NCBI RefSeq assembly: GCF_900116225.1
Contig: NZ_FOZZ01000013.1
Span: 35,184 to 99,183, forward strand
Direction of reading: 5' to 3'
Length of the DNA: 64,000 bases
Source of the DNA: Sphingobacterium wenxiniae
Lineage (GTDB): Bacteria; Bacteroidota; Bacteroidia; Sphingobacteriales; Sphingobacteriaceae
Position 1 is the first letter of the stretch. Every line of letters begins with the position of its first letter. The notes beneath the pieces were generated by a model. It was not told the origin of the DNA. It ran no database searches and was given only the letters and a program-made list of their open reading frames with translations. Below are positions 35,853-45,014 of this stretch, piece by piece. The translations under genes were made by a program, and so were the position numbers.

Positions 35853-36800
35853 TTGAAGGTATCCAACGAAACAAAAGTAGGCATCATTACAGTAGTGGCA
35901 TTAGCATTGCTATTTTTTGGTTATAATTTTTTAAAAGGGAACGACATATTCCAACGGGAAAACGATTTTTACACAGACTACGACAACGTAGACGGTTTGA
36001 CAGTTTCGAAACCCGTTGTTGTCAACGGATACCAAATCGGTCGGGTGTCCAAACTTTCGCTTTTGGATAATGGGAAAATCCGTACCCATTTTAAGATAAA
36101 AAGTGAATACGACATCCCTTCCAACACTGTAGCTCGTATTGTCAGTGCCGATCTCTTGGGTAGCAAAGCCATTGTATTCGAGCTGGGAAACAGCAAGACT
36201 TTGGCGAAAAGTGGTGACCCCTTGTTGTCCGATGTACAAGCCAACCTTTTGGAGAAAGTTGAACCTCTACAAAAAAAGATTGAAAACCTCGTTGTGAAGC
36301 TAGACTCTGTACTTTCCGCGGTAAATACAGCTTTAAATGATGAATTTCAGCGTGATTTCAAGAGCAGTTTGCATAGTATCTCTATTTCCTTGGCAAACAT
36401 GGAAAAGATAACTAGCGATGTGGAAGGGCTTATGGGATCAGAAAGAATCCGCTTTTCTAAAATCATGCAGAACTTGGAATCCATTACCAATAACTTTAAA
36501 AACAATAACGACAAAATCAATAATATACTCGCAAACTTAGATAATTTATCGAACGACCTTTCCAAAACAGAAATCAAGGCGACTATCGATAACGCCAATC
36601 AAGCGATGCAGGATGTGCAGGCCATCACTTCGAAAATCAATAACGGCGAAGGGTCTATTGGCCTATTGTTGAACGATGACAAACTTTACAACAACTTAAA
36701 TAATGCCTCAGCCGAATTGGACAATCTGATAAAAGATGTCAAAGAAAGGCCTGGAAAGTATATACGATTAAGTATTTTCGGAAAAAAAGACACGAAATAA
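35853..36800 (+). CDS. MlaD/MCE family protein
   Basis: 315-residue periplasmic lipid-binding protein on an inner-membrane anchor. The frame starts at TTG (35853), giving MKVSNETKVGIITVVALAL, with the membrane helix at about 8-26. An MCE domain covers about 35-125 (YDNVDGLTVSKPVVVNGYQIG), then a long coiled-coil-like tail rich in Asn, Leu and Ser (about 130-300). Such proteins form hexameric rings that move phospholipids across the periplasm with MlaE/MlaF-type partners, which are not adjacent here. It is the last gene of the amidase group, closed by a perfect palindromic terminator. Confidence 0.87.
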   Translation: MKVSNETKVGIITVVALALLFFGYNFLKGNDIFQRENDFYTDYDNVDGLTVSKPVVVNGYQIGRVSKLSLLDNGKIRTHFKIKSEYDIPSNTVARIVSADLLGSKAIVFELGNSKTLAKSGDPLLSDVQANLLEKVEPLQKKIENLVVKLDSVLSAVNTALNDEFQRDFKSSLHSISISLANMEKITSDVEGLMGSERIRFSKIMQNLESITNNFKNNNDKINNILANLDNLSNDLSKTEIKATIDNANQAMQDVQAITSKINNGEGSIGLLLNDDKLYNNLNNASAELDNLIKDVKERPGKYIRLSIFGKKDTK

Positions 36801-36809
36801 ATAGAATAT

Positions 36810-36839
36810 AAAACGGCGAACCTTAAGGTTCGCCGTTTT
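36810..36839. terminator. Bidirectional terminator
   Basis: Perfect palindrome of 14-bp arms (AAACGGCGAACCTT and its complement), between the convergent mlaD-like and DUF1080 genes. Confidence 0.85.
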
Positions 36840-36867
36840 CGCGAAAAGCACATTATTGCTTGTTTTC

Positions 36868-37869
36868 TTATTTTGCCGGAATAACCGTTATCTTTCTAAA
36901 CTCAACGCCGGTATGATCTCCTTGAATATAAATAGGTCCCGGTTCACCTTCGCGGCTATCCAAAGCACCTCCGGTAATACCAGGTATCTCCTGGTTGTTA
37001 ATGATTGTCTTACCATTCGCAACAATAGTCACCATACGTCCGCGTAGTGTAATCTCATATTTATTCCACTCGTTAGGCCCCAAGGTTGCCATTTCGCTTG
37101 GCGCTAAGAAACCGTACACGCCACCAAAGTAAAGTGAACCCGGGTGTCTGTCTTTTGGAGAGTCTTCAATCTGTACCTCATAACGTCCGCGTAGGTAAAG
37201 TCCGGAGTTCGCACCTTCCGCATAACGGAACTCAGCAATCAGCTTGAAGTCTTCAAATTTCTGTTCACTAATCAGGTTTGCACCTGTTCCTTTATTAATA
37301 AGGATACCTTCTTCCACGACCCATTGGCTATTATCGCCCGATGTTGTCCAGCCAGTTAAGTCTGTTCCATTAAACAACTCTATCGGTTCGCCCCATTGTG
37401 CTTCACCTGTACGCACCAAGTAAGGAGCTTTCACTCCGGTAAATGGAAAAGTATTACCAGAGTTTGTCGTAATAGTACCTTTAATTTCTTCGCCTACCAG
37501 TTCACCTTCAATAGTAAACAAGCCTCCTCCCGATTCCCATTGTGGCGGAATTTCAAAGGAGAATTTCGTTCCCTGAAGTTTAATATGCGATACAGGACGG
37601 CTACTCCCGCCTTCTCCGACAAAAGCGCCTACCAAGGTACTAAAACCTGAAAGTTTCACCTCTAACCAGGAAGGAGCAGACTTCCCATCCTTGTCCACGG
37701 TAATATCCCAACGGCCAATCAGACCTTCGGCTTCTTCAGGAACTTTCTGGGCAGCTACATTGTGGATCTCATCGCCTTGCTTCTCGTTCTTTTCAGCATT
37801 GTTACAAGAGGTTGTACCCGCAATCAAAAGACACATCATTGTGCCATATCCTACATATTTTTTTAACAT
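36868..37869 (-). CDS. DUF1080 (3-keto-disaccharide hydrolase-like) lipoprotein
   Basis: 333-residue exported lipoprotein: signal peptide with lipobox TTSC (Cys22), a beta-rich N-terminal region (about 50-155), and a DUF1080/LamG-like jellyroll (about 165-332) starting ELFNGTDLTGWTT and containing EGANSGLYLRGRYEVQIED. Characterised members of this family hydrolyse 3-keto-glycosides made by partner oxidoreductases. The oxidoreductase gene lies 27 bases upstream on the same strand, so the pair is an operon fitting that pathway. The substrate is unknown. Confidence 0.85.
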   Translation of the reverse strand: MLKKYVGYGTMMCLLIAGTTSCNNAEKNEKQGDEIHNVAAQKVPEEAEGLIGRWDITVDKDGKSAPSWLEVKLSGFSTLVGAFVGEGGSSRPVSHIKLQGTKFSFEIPPQWESGGGLFTIEGELVGEEIKGTITTNSGNTFPFTGVKAPYLVRTGEAQWGEPIELFNGTDLTGWTTSGDNSQWVVEEGILINKGTGANLISEQKFEDFKLIAEFRYAEGANSGLYLRGRYEVQIEDSPKDRHPGSLYFGGVYGFLAPSEMATLGPNEWNKYEITLRGRMVTIVANGKTIINNQEIPGITGGALDSREGEPGPIYIQGDHTGVEFRKITVIPAK

Positions 37870-37896
37870 TATTTATAAAGTTTAAGGATTAAAGTA

Positions 37897-39312
37897 CTAA
37901 ACTACAAAAAAATCTTCCCAACCTTTGCGTGGAGGAGGGCCAATTAATAAAGATTGTGCAAATTTATTATTTGTCACCTCTTTTTTCACTGCATCAAATT
38001 CCAGCTTCGTATATAAACGCTGGGCAATAACACCCAACGAGAATACCTGAGATAATGGTGCAGACAATTCAAATGGCGAACGCGTCTTCTCCTCACCTTT
38101 GCACGCTTTTAAGAAATTAGCGAAATGATTTGACGGGGTTTCCGGCACTTCCGGCAACTTGTTTGCTAGATCCTTCGCCTTGTCTTCCGGAATGATATGC
38201 AGTATACTCGCATGTGAACCGCCTTTGAAGGTTAAATCTTTCCCATAGATAATCTTTCCCGGATTGAGCTTAGCCGGTTCTATTGCTCCCGTGCTTGGCG
38301 GTGGAATATTCGGGTCAAGTCCCGATATGCCATAACCTTCCGGAATAGGCGGCAAGTTGTCCAGACCATCGTACCAGGTCACATCTACTGCAGGCATATC
38401 TTTACGTTTCGGGAAATGAAAGGCTATAGTGGACGAGTACGGAAAGAAAAACGAATTGTGCCCTTCCAGCTTCACTGCTTCAACACGTGTCGGCAAACCT
38501 AATTCCAGAAACTCATGCGCCGTATCCAGGATATGCGCTCCCCAATCACCTAAAGCTCCCATACCGAAATCATACCAGCAGCGCCATTGCCCATTCACAA
38601 AATCGCGATTGTAATCATGTCCTACCGTCTGCATCTGCCACAAGTCCCAATCCAATGTATCCGGAATACGTTCCGGATATGGAAAACCTTTCATCCCAAC
38701 ATCCCAACCGTGCCAGCGCCTCGCATTATTCATGTGCGCATCGATACGCGTCACATCTTTGATAATCCCCGCATCTTTCCAAGCTTTAAACTGAAAATAG
38801 TTCGCTTCCGAGTGTCCTTGATTTCCCATCTGTGTAACCACTTTTGGAAATTTCTTAGCTTTCTGCATCAGCAGCTCATTCTCGTAAAAAGTGCGTGCAA
38901 GTGGTTTCTCCACATACACATGCTTACCCAGATCTATTGCCATCATCGTCACTGGAAAATGTGAGAAATCTGGCGTACCGATGCTCACCGCATCAATCTG
39001 GTTCGCCATTTTATCGAACATCTGCCGAAAATCCTGAAAGCGCGGAACATCTGGAAAATCTTTTAGAATAGCCTCCGTATGCGGTGCACCCATATCGACA
39101 TCGCACAAAGCAACGATATTACACAAGCCCGTTTTGTACAAATCCCGGATAATCTCCCCTGCACGATTTCCTATACCCACACAGGCCAGATTCACACGTT
39201 CATTGGGTTTAGCTAATTTTGTTTCCGCCATACTGTATCGTGATAACGCCAATGCAGAAGTAGCTAGGATGGAGTTTCTTAAAAAAGTTCTTCGCGATAA
39301 AGATTGCCTCAT
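37897..39312 (-). CDS. Gfo/Idh/MocA family oxidoreductase, Tat-exported
   Basis: 471-residue NAD(P)-dependent sugar oxidoreductase. The N-terminus is a twin-arginine signal (LSRRTFLRNSILATSALAL), so it is exported folded, presumably with cofactor bound. The Rossmann domain starts VNLACVGIGNRAGEIIRDL; KHVYVEKPLAR carries the conserved EKP motif. A large C-terminal domain with DWDLWQMQ and CWYDFGMGALGDWGAHILD is typical of the Bacteroidota subgroup paired with DUF1080 hydrolases. It probably oxidises the C3 hydroxyl of glucosides, generating the 3-keto sugar for the downstream DUF1080 lipoprotein; this is inferred from family and neighbourhood. Confidence 0.9.
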   Translation of the reverse strand: MRQSLSRRTFLRNSILATSALALSRYSMAETKLAKPNERVNLACVGIGNRAGEIIRDLYKTGLCNIVALCDVDMGAPHTEAILKDFPDVPRFQDFRQMFDKMANQIDAVSIGTPDFSHFPVTMMAIDLGKHVYVEKPLARTFYENELLMQKAKKFPKVVTQMGNQGHSEANYFQFKAWKDAGIIKDVTRIDAHMNNARRWHGWDVGMKGFPYPERIPDTLDWDLWQMQTVGHDYNRDFVNGQWRCWYDFGMGALGDWGAHILDTAHEFLELGLPTRVEAVKLEGHNSFFFPYSSTIAFHFPKRKDMPAVDVTWYDGLDNLPPIPEGYGISGLDPNIPPPSTGAIEPAKLNPGKIIYGKDLTFKGGSHASILHIIPEDKAKDLANKLPEVPETPSNHFANFLKACKGEEKTRSPFELSAPLSQVFSLGVIAQRLYTKLEFDAVKKEVTNNKFAQSLLIGPPPRKGWEDFFVV

Positions 39313-39402
39313 CGTAACATCTGGTTTTAAGGTTAGAAATATTACCGAATATAATTTATTTTGTTTAATTTCAGCGAATAAACCTGAAAAAATTCATTAC
39401 AG

Positions 39403-40797
39403 ATGAACAAAACAAAACAACTCTTTACCTTAAGAATCTTTGTGTCGGCTTGCTGTTTGAGCTTATTTCTTTTTGCCTGTCAAAGGGACAAACCTGTCGA
39501 AGATAACTGGCAATCGTTATTTGATGGCAAATCCCTTGAAGGATGGAAATCCGTAGGCGGTGATGCGCCGTATACCATTGAAGATAGCATGATAGTAGGC
39601 ACCATGACTAAGGGCACGCCGAACTCTTTCTTGATTACTGAGAAAGAATACGTTGACTTCATTCTGGAAGTAGAGGTCAAACTCGAAGGTGCTACAACCA
39701 ATTCGGGCATACAGACCCGTAGCCATTTGGACTCCGCAGCGAATGACGGAAAAGGGCGTGTATATGGCCGACAAGTTGAGATAGACCCTACCCCTCGTGC
39801 ATGGACAGGAGGTATATACGATGAGGCACGCAGAGGATGGCTATACCCGTTGGATTTGAATGAAAGTGCAAAAACCGCTTTTAAAGCCGGAGAATTCAAC
39901 CATATACGTATTGAAGCTATAGGCAACGAAATGCGCACATGGGTGAACGATGTTCCTGTTTCTGCAGTTATCGACACAATTGACAACAGTGGTTTTATCG
40001 GTTTGCAGGTACACAGCATTCCCGACTCGTTGGACGGTTTAAAAGTCTATTTTAAAAATATAAAAATACAAACCGAGAACCTTATACCTAAGGACTTCCC
40101 GCAAGATTTCTATTGGGTAAACCTTGCCTCGAACCAACTATCCGAACAAGAGGAAAAAGCCGGCTATCAACTGCTCTTCAATGGACAGAACAGCGACGGT
40201 TGGCGCAGTGCCAGATCCGAACAATTCCCGGAGAAAGGCTGGGAAATAAAAGACGGCATTATTTCCGTGCTGCCTTCTGACGGCGGAGAGTCTACAAATG
40301 GCGGAGACATCATCACCAACGAGCAATATACAGCATTCGACCTGTCTTTTGAATTTCGTTTAACCGAAGGTGCAAACAGTGGCGTGAAATATTTTGTTAC
40401 CCTACAAGAACAGACATCGGGCTCAGCCATCGGATTAGAATACCAGATTCTAGATGACGAAAAGCATCCGGACGCTAAGATGGGTAGAGACGGCAACCGC
40501 ACATTGGCTTCCTTATACGATCTGATTACATCAGATCGCAATCCTCGCCCTCGACGCGGAGTTGGCACGTGGAACCGCGGGCGTATTGTCGTAACGCCGG
40601 ACAACAAAGTCACCCATTACCTGAACGGGGAGAAAATACTGGAATACGTACGTGGTTCCCAAGACTTCTTGGACTTGGTTGCGATCAGCAAATACAAAGA
40701 TTGGGATAAGTTCGGACAAGCTGAAAAAGGACATATCCTGCTGCAAGACCACGGTGATGCAGTATCTTTTCGCAACATAAAAATTAAGAAGCTTTAG
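39403..40797 (+). CDS. Tandem-domain DUF1080 lipoprotein
   Basis: 464-residue lipoprotein with two complete DUF1080 jellyrolls. Signal peptide with lipobox LFAC (Cys26), domain 1 from about 35 (SLFDGKSLEGWKS) to 228, and domain 2 from about 255 (LLFNGQNSDGWRS) to 464. Domain 1 has TNSGIQTRSH and domain 2 has GANSGVKYFVT, the paired segments lining the presumed sugar site. The two-domain form is less usual than single DUF1080. It is divergent from the oxidoreductase/DUF1080 operon across 90 bp, so all three genes probably work on the same kind of substrate. Confidence 0.86.
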   Translation: MNKTKQLFTLRIFVSACCLSLFLFACQRDKPVEDNWQSLFDGKSLEGWKSVGGDAPYTIEDSMIVGTMTKGTPNSFLITEKEYVDFILEVEVKLEGATTNSGIQTRSHLDSAANDGKGRVYGRQVEIDPTPRAWTGGIYDEARRGWLYPLDLNESAKTAFKAGEFNHIRIEAIGNEMRTWVNDVPVSAVIDTIDNSGFIGLQVHSIPDSLDGLKVYFKNIKIQTENLIPKDFPQDFYWVNLASNQLSEQEEKAGYQLLFNGQNSDGWRSARSEQFPEKGWEIKDGIISVLPSDGGESTNGGDIITNEQYTAFDLSFEFRLTEGANSGVKYFVTLQEQTSGSAIGLEYQILDDEKHPDAKMGRDGNRTLASLYDLITSDRNPRPRRGVGTWNRGRIVVTPDNKVTHYLNGEKILEYVRGSQDFLDLVAISKYKDWDKFGQAEKGHILLQDHGDAVSFRNIKIKKL

Positions 40798-40829
40798 CCC
40801 TCAATTGTAAAATATTAATGAAGTTTCGT

Positions 40830-40862
40830 AAAAAAGCCCACTTAATTAGAGCGGGCTTTTTA
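40830..40862 (+). terminator. Terminator of the tandem DUF1080 gene
   Basis: AAAAAGCCC/GGGCTTTTT stem with a T-run, 33 bases after the stop. Confidence 0.8.
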
Positions 40863-40911
40863 CATAAGTACCAAACATGTGTATATTGCGCCCGTAAAAA
40901 CACTTATGTTT

Positions 40912-43900
40912 ATGAAAATAAAATTATCCGGGTTTATATCGGCCATTGTATTAGCCGTGTCACTTCCCGCAAGTCCTGCTGTTGCACAGGACAGCCCGCA
41001 ATGGCTACGCTATCCGGCCATATCGCCCGACGGACAAAAAATTGCTTTTACCTATAAAGGCGACATTTACACCGTCCCGACGCAAGGCGGAACAACAACA
41101 CGATTAACATTTCACCAGGCTCATGATTTTATGCCTGTCTGGAGCCCAGATAGCAAACAGATTGCTTTCGCTTCGGATCGTTACGGCAACTTCGACGTCT
41201 ACATCATGCAGGCAGATGGTGGAGAAGCGATCCGTCTGACTTACCACTCGACATCAGAATATCCATACGCTTTTACTCCCGATGGAAAAAACATAGTTTT
41301 TGGCGGAAACATACAGGATTTAGCCAGCCACCGTCAATATCCTACAGCTTCACAACCCGAACTATATGAGGTTTCTATAGCCGGTGGACGTATCAATCAG
41401 CTACTCACCACACCTGCCGAATATGTCAGCTTTAGTAAAGACGGTCAAAAGATGCTGTATCATGATAAAAAAGGCGGGGAAAACGAATGGCGTAAACACC
41501 AACAGTCTTCCATTGCCCGTGACATTTGGCTGTGGGATAAAAAAGAAGGCAAACATCGTCAGCTAACATCCTTTTATGGAGAAAACCGTCATCCGCTGTT
41601 TGACAGTAATGAACAAAACATGTATTACCTCAGTGAGCAAGGCGGTTCATTTAATCTCCACAAATTATCTTTAGCACAACCCGCTAACAACACCCAGCTG
41701 ACGCATTTCAAAACACATCCGGTACGCTCGCTAAGCATATCCAACGGTGGAGTTCTGTGCTTCTCTTACGATGGGGAATTGTACACCTACACTGAGGGAC
41801 AAGAACCGAAAAAAGTAGCTGTACAGCTTAAAACCCAAACGGCATCCAACAACGATAGCTACATTAGCATCAATGGAGGCGTGCGGGAAATGTCCGTTTC
41901 GCCGGATGGAAAAGAAGTGGCGTTCATCGCCCGCGGTGAAGTATTTGTCACTTCGGTAGACGGAAAATTAACCAAACGCATTACCAACACAGCCGCACAG
42001 GAGCGATTTGTTCAATTTGCACCGGACGGCAAATCTATTATATATGCCAGCGAACGCGATGGCCGCTGGCAAATCTTCCAAGCCACAAAAGCGCGCAAGG
42101 AAGAACCATTTTTCTTTGCTGCGACTTTGATCGAGGAAAAACCACTTGTGAGCAACGAAAAAGACAACTACCTACCACAGCTATCTCCGGATAGCAAAAA
42201 ACTGGCTTTTATTGAGGATAGACGCACATTAAAAGTGTTGGACATCGCCAGCAAAGCCACTACGACCTTACTTACACCTGAGCAACTGTTTCACATGCAG
42301 GATGGCGACCAGTATTTCTCTTGGAGCCCGGACAGCAAATGGCTATTGGCAGAATACAATCCCACCATGGCTAATGGCGAGGTGGTATTATTGGATGTGG
42401 AAGGTAAGCAGAAGATGGTCAACCTCACCAAAAGTGGGTATAGTGACCACAGACCAATGTGGGCAAATGAAGGAAAGCAGATTTTATGGTTCAGCAACCG
42501 ACATGGTTTAAAGAGCCATGCATTTAGTGGCGGCACACAGATGGATGTCTACTCCTTATTCCTGACCAAAGAAGGCTGGGATAAATACAACATGAGCAAA
42601 GATGATTTCAACCTTTTAAAGGAAATTGAAAAAAACAACAAGAAGGAAACCGAAGACAAAAAGAAAAACGATAAGGATACCACCAAAAATGTTGCAAAGC
42701 AAGAACCTATCAAAATTGATTGGGAAGGTCTGGACGAACGCAAAGCACGATTGACCATACATTCTTCTGCCCTATCTGATGCATTATTATCCAAAGACGG
42801 AGAAAAGCTGTACTATCTTGCGCGTTTTGAAAAAGGCGCTAATCTTTGGAGCACGAACCTACGCACTAAGGAAACTAAAATGGAAATTCCTTTGGATGCC
42901 GCCGGGGGAAGCATACGATGGGACAAAGAGCAAAAATCCATCTATCTACTTAGCGGAGGTCGGATCACCAAAATTAATGCGGAGAACAACAAACGAGATG
43001 CCGTTGAAATTGCCGGCGATATGTTCTTGGACAAAGAAGCAGAGATGACTGATGCCTTCAACCACGTATGGCAACGGACGAAAAAGATGTTCTATACGCC
43101 TGACATGCACGGTGCAGATTGGGACGGACTGAAAGTAGAATACACGAAATACCTTCCACACGTCGGCAACAATTATGAGTTTGCAGAAATGGCTTCCGAA
43201 TTGTTGGGCGAACTGAATGTATCCCATGCGGGCGCACGCTATAGCGGTTCTTCTGCAGATGGCGATGCAACAGCGTCCTTAGGAATATTCATGGATTATA
43301 ACCACACAGGTGACGGTATCCGTATAGAAGAAATTGTGGTCGGTGGACCTTTGGACAAAGCCTCTTTAAAAATTGCACCGGGTTCCATCATCGAAAAGAT
43401 TGATGGTGAAACCATCGCTGCGGATAAGGATGTCGCTCGGTACCTGAACAGGAAAGCAGAAAAATTTGTGCTTTTGGAGATTGTAGATCCCAAAACCAAC
43501 AATCGCGAACAAGTAACCGTGAAACCGATTTCCTTAGCCGAAGAAAATGCTTTGCTCTACCGCCGCTGGGTAAAGAAAAACCAACAGGAAGTAGAGAAAG
43601 CTACCGAAGGGAAACTGGGTTATGTACACATTTCCGGCATGGCTGACGGACAGTACCGCAATATCTATGATGAGATGATGGGTAAATATGCCGACTGTGC
43701 AGGCGTAATTGTAGATACGCGTTTCAACGGTGGCGGTGATCTGGTATCCGACTTAGCCATGTTCTTTACCGGAGAGAAGTTTCTGGACTATGCGACGGCC
43801 GATCGTTCAGTAGGCTATGAACCCACTTTCCGTTGGACAAAACCAACTTTAGCCATGTTCAACGAAGCAAACTATAGTGATGGTCATTGTTTTTCCTGTG

Positions 43901-44160
43901 GTTATACCGATCTGAATATTGGTAAAACTGTCGGGATGCCTGTTCCAGGTACATGTAGCTTTGCCGGATGGGAAATGCTACCTAACGGGGTTATGTGGGG
44001 TGCTGTACCAATCAGTGCGAAGAACAAAGCCGGCGAATGGCTGGAAAACAATGAAACCAAACCAACTTTCGAAGTGAAAAACCTACCAGAGGTTATTGCC
44101 CAAGGTAAGGACCAACAATTGGAAAAGGCAATTCAAGAACTACTGCAAGACATTAAATAG
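40912..44160 (+). CDS. Tricorn-like S41 family protease
   Basis: About 1082-residue secreted protease. Signal peptide (MKIKLSGFISAIVLAV, cut after AVAQ), then two beta-propeller regions of PD40/WD40-like repeats (about 25-325 and 330-640; recurrent PDGKxIAF-type motifs such as SPDGQKIAFTYKGD and SPDSKKLAFIED), a charged Lys/Glu linker (about 575-610), a tricorn C1 domain, a PDZ domain (about 800-880, ASLGIFMDYNHTGDGIRI), and the S41 core with VDTRFNGGGDLV and NEANYSDGHCF, whose Ser is the likely nucleophile. Upstream in-frame GTG (40879) and ATG (40906) are possible but give a poor signal. It probably degrades peptides in the periplasm. Confidence 0.9.
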   Translation: MKIKLSGFISAIVLAVSLPASPAVAQDSPQWLRYPAISPDGQKIAFTYKGDIYTVPTQGGTTTRLTFHQAHDFMPVWSPDSKQIAFASDRYGNFDVYIMQADGGEAIRLTYHSTSEYPYAFTPDGKNIVFGGNIQDLASHRQYPTASQPELYEVSIAGGRINQLLTTPAEYVSFSKDGQKMLYHDKKGGENEWRKHQQSSIARDIWLWDKKEGKHRQLTSFYGENRHPLFDSNEQNMYYLSEQGGSFNLHKLSLAQPANNTQLTHFKTHPVRSLSISNGGVLCFSYDGELYTYTEGQEPKKVAVQLKTQTASNNDSYISINGGVREMSVSPDGKEVAFIARGEVFVTSVDGKLTKRITNTAAQERFVQFAPDGKSIIYASERDGRWQIFQATKARKEEPFFFAATLIEEKPLVSNEKDNYLPQLSPDSKKLAFIEDRRTLKVLDIASKATTTLLTPEQLFHMQDGDQYFSWSPDSKWLLAEYNPTMANGEVVLLDVEGKQKMVNLTKSGYSDHRPMWANEGKQILWFSNRHGLKSHAFSGGTQMDVYSLFLTKEGWDKYNMSKDDFNLLKEIEKNNKKETEDKKKNDKDTTKNVAKQEPIKIDWEGLDERKARLTIHSSALSDALLSKDGEKLYYLARFEKGANLWSTNLRTKETKMEIPLDAAGGSIRWDKEQKSIYLLSGGRITKINAENNKRDAVEIAGDMFLDKEAEMTDAFNHVWQRTKKMFYTPDMHGADWDGLKVEYTKYLPHVGNNYEFAEMASELLGELNVSHAGARYSGSSADGDATASLGIFMDYNHTGDGIRIEEIVVGGPLDKASLKIAPGSIIEKIDGETIAADKDVARYLNRKAEKFVLLEIVDPKTNNREQVTVKPISLAEENALLYRRWVKKNQQEVEKATEGKLGYVHISGMADGQYRNIYDEMMGKYADCAGVIVDTRFNGGGDLVSDLAMFFTGEKFLDYATADRSVGYEPTFRWTKPTLAMFNEANYSDGHCFSCGYTDLNIGKTVGMPVPGTCSFAGWEMLPNGVMWGAVPISAKNKAGEWLENNETKPTFEVKNLPEVIAQGKDQQLEKAIQELLQDIK

Positions 44161-44176
44161 CCTTACCCTAATATTT

Positions 44177-44218
44177 ATTCCGTATGAAGACTTCCATCTT
44201 CATACGGAATATTTTTTA
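44177..44218 (+). terminator. Terminator of the tricorn-like gene
   Basis: 14-bp perfect stem ATTCCGTATGAAGA/TCTTCATACGGAAT followed by ATTTTTT. Confidence 0.9.
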
Positions 44219-44280
44219 CTCCCTCACGGCAAACTTTTCTATCTAACCACTGTTATTAACATAAATTAACATGTATAGAT

Positions 44281-44859
44281 ATGAAAAAGATAACATTATT
44301 TTTAGCACTTTTAGGAGGTCTTAGCTTGGGATTACAAGCACAGTCTATCGAGACCAGACCTCAGACTACCGCCAACGTAGGTATGGATCCAATCAAACAA
44401 GGTAATTGGATGGTAGGTGGTTCCCTTGGAAATATCGGTTACAGCTTTGAAGGCAAATCTTTTGGCATTGGGCTACAACCTCGTGCAGGGTATTTCATTT
44501 CCGATGGGCTAGCCATTGGTGCGCAAGCTACCCTAGGTTTGACCACAGAGAAAGGTGCCGACAACGAATGGAATTATGGTATTGCTCCTTTTGTTCGTTA
44601 CTATTTTCCTGGCGGAGCATCGGCTTCCGGACGTTTCTTCGGTCAGGGTGATGTCGGGATTGCAGGCAGTTCAGTTGGCGATAACGTATCATTTGCTTTA
44701 GGGGCGAATGTAGGTTACGCACATTTTATCACGCAGTCCGTAGCACTTGAAGTAACCGCCGGCTACAATTATAGCAAAGCCAATATTAATGCCGGTGGTG
44801 GACACAATGGCCTAGGGGTCGGCTTAGGTTTTCAAATCTATCTACCAGGCAGAAGATAG
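44281..44859 (+). CDS. Outer-membrane beta-barrel protein
   Basis: 192-residue protein with a clean signal peptide (MKKITLFLALLGGLSLGLQAQ). It then has eight or so glycine-rich amphipathic strands (GNWMVGGSLGNIGYSF, GIGLQPRAGYFISDG, GVGLGFQIYLPGRR) of the OprF/OmpW-like small barrel type found widely in Bacteroidota. There is no OmpA domain. Function unknown; it stands alone between terminators. Confidence 0.8.
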   Translation: MKKITLFLALLGGLSLGLQAQSIETRPQTTANVGMDPIKQGNWMVGGSLGNIGYSFEGKSFGIGLQPRAGYFISDGLAIGAQATLGLTTEKGADNEWNYGIAPFVRYYFPGGASASGRFFGQGDVGIAGSSVGDNVSFALGANVGYAHFITQSVALEVTAGYNYSKANINAGGGHNGLGVGLGFQIYLPGRR

Positions 44860-44898
44860 AATAACAAAACTGTCGCATCAATACAACTATATAAGTGT

Positions 44899-44938
44899 CG
44901 AGGTGTCTTCCGCGAGGGAAGTCACCTCGTTTGTTTTA
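44899..44938 (+). terminator. Terminator of the small barrel gene
   Basis: CGAGGTG-T-CTTCC / GGAAG-T-CACCTCG stem with one T-T mismatch, followed by a T-rich tail. It lies 77 bases before the GldFG start. Confidence 0.85.
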
Positions 44939-45014
44939 CAGCGATGTTTTTCCTATTTTCGACCGCAAAAGAAACCACTTACTGTCCCTGACAATTAGCG
45001 GTCAAGAAAGTAAC

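Noticed and set aside
44895..45014. GTG-started 40-residue N-terminal extension of the GldFG protein
   Set aside because: It runs through the terminator hairpin of the previous gene and resembles no GldF sequence.
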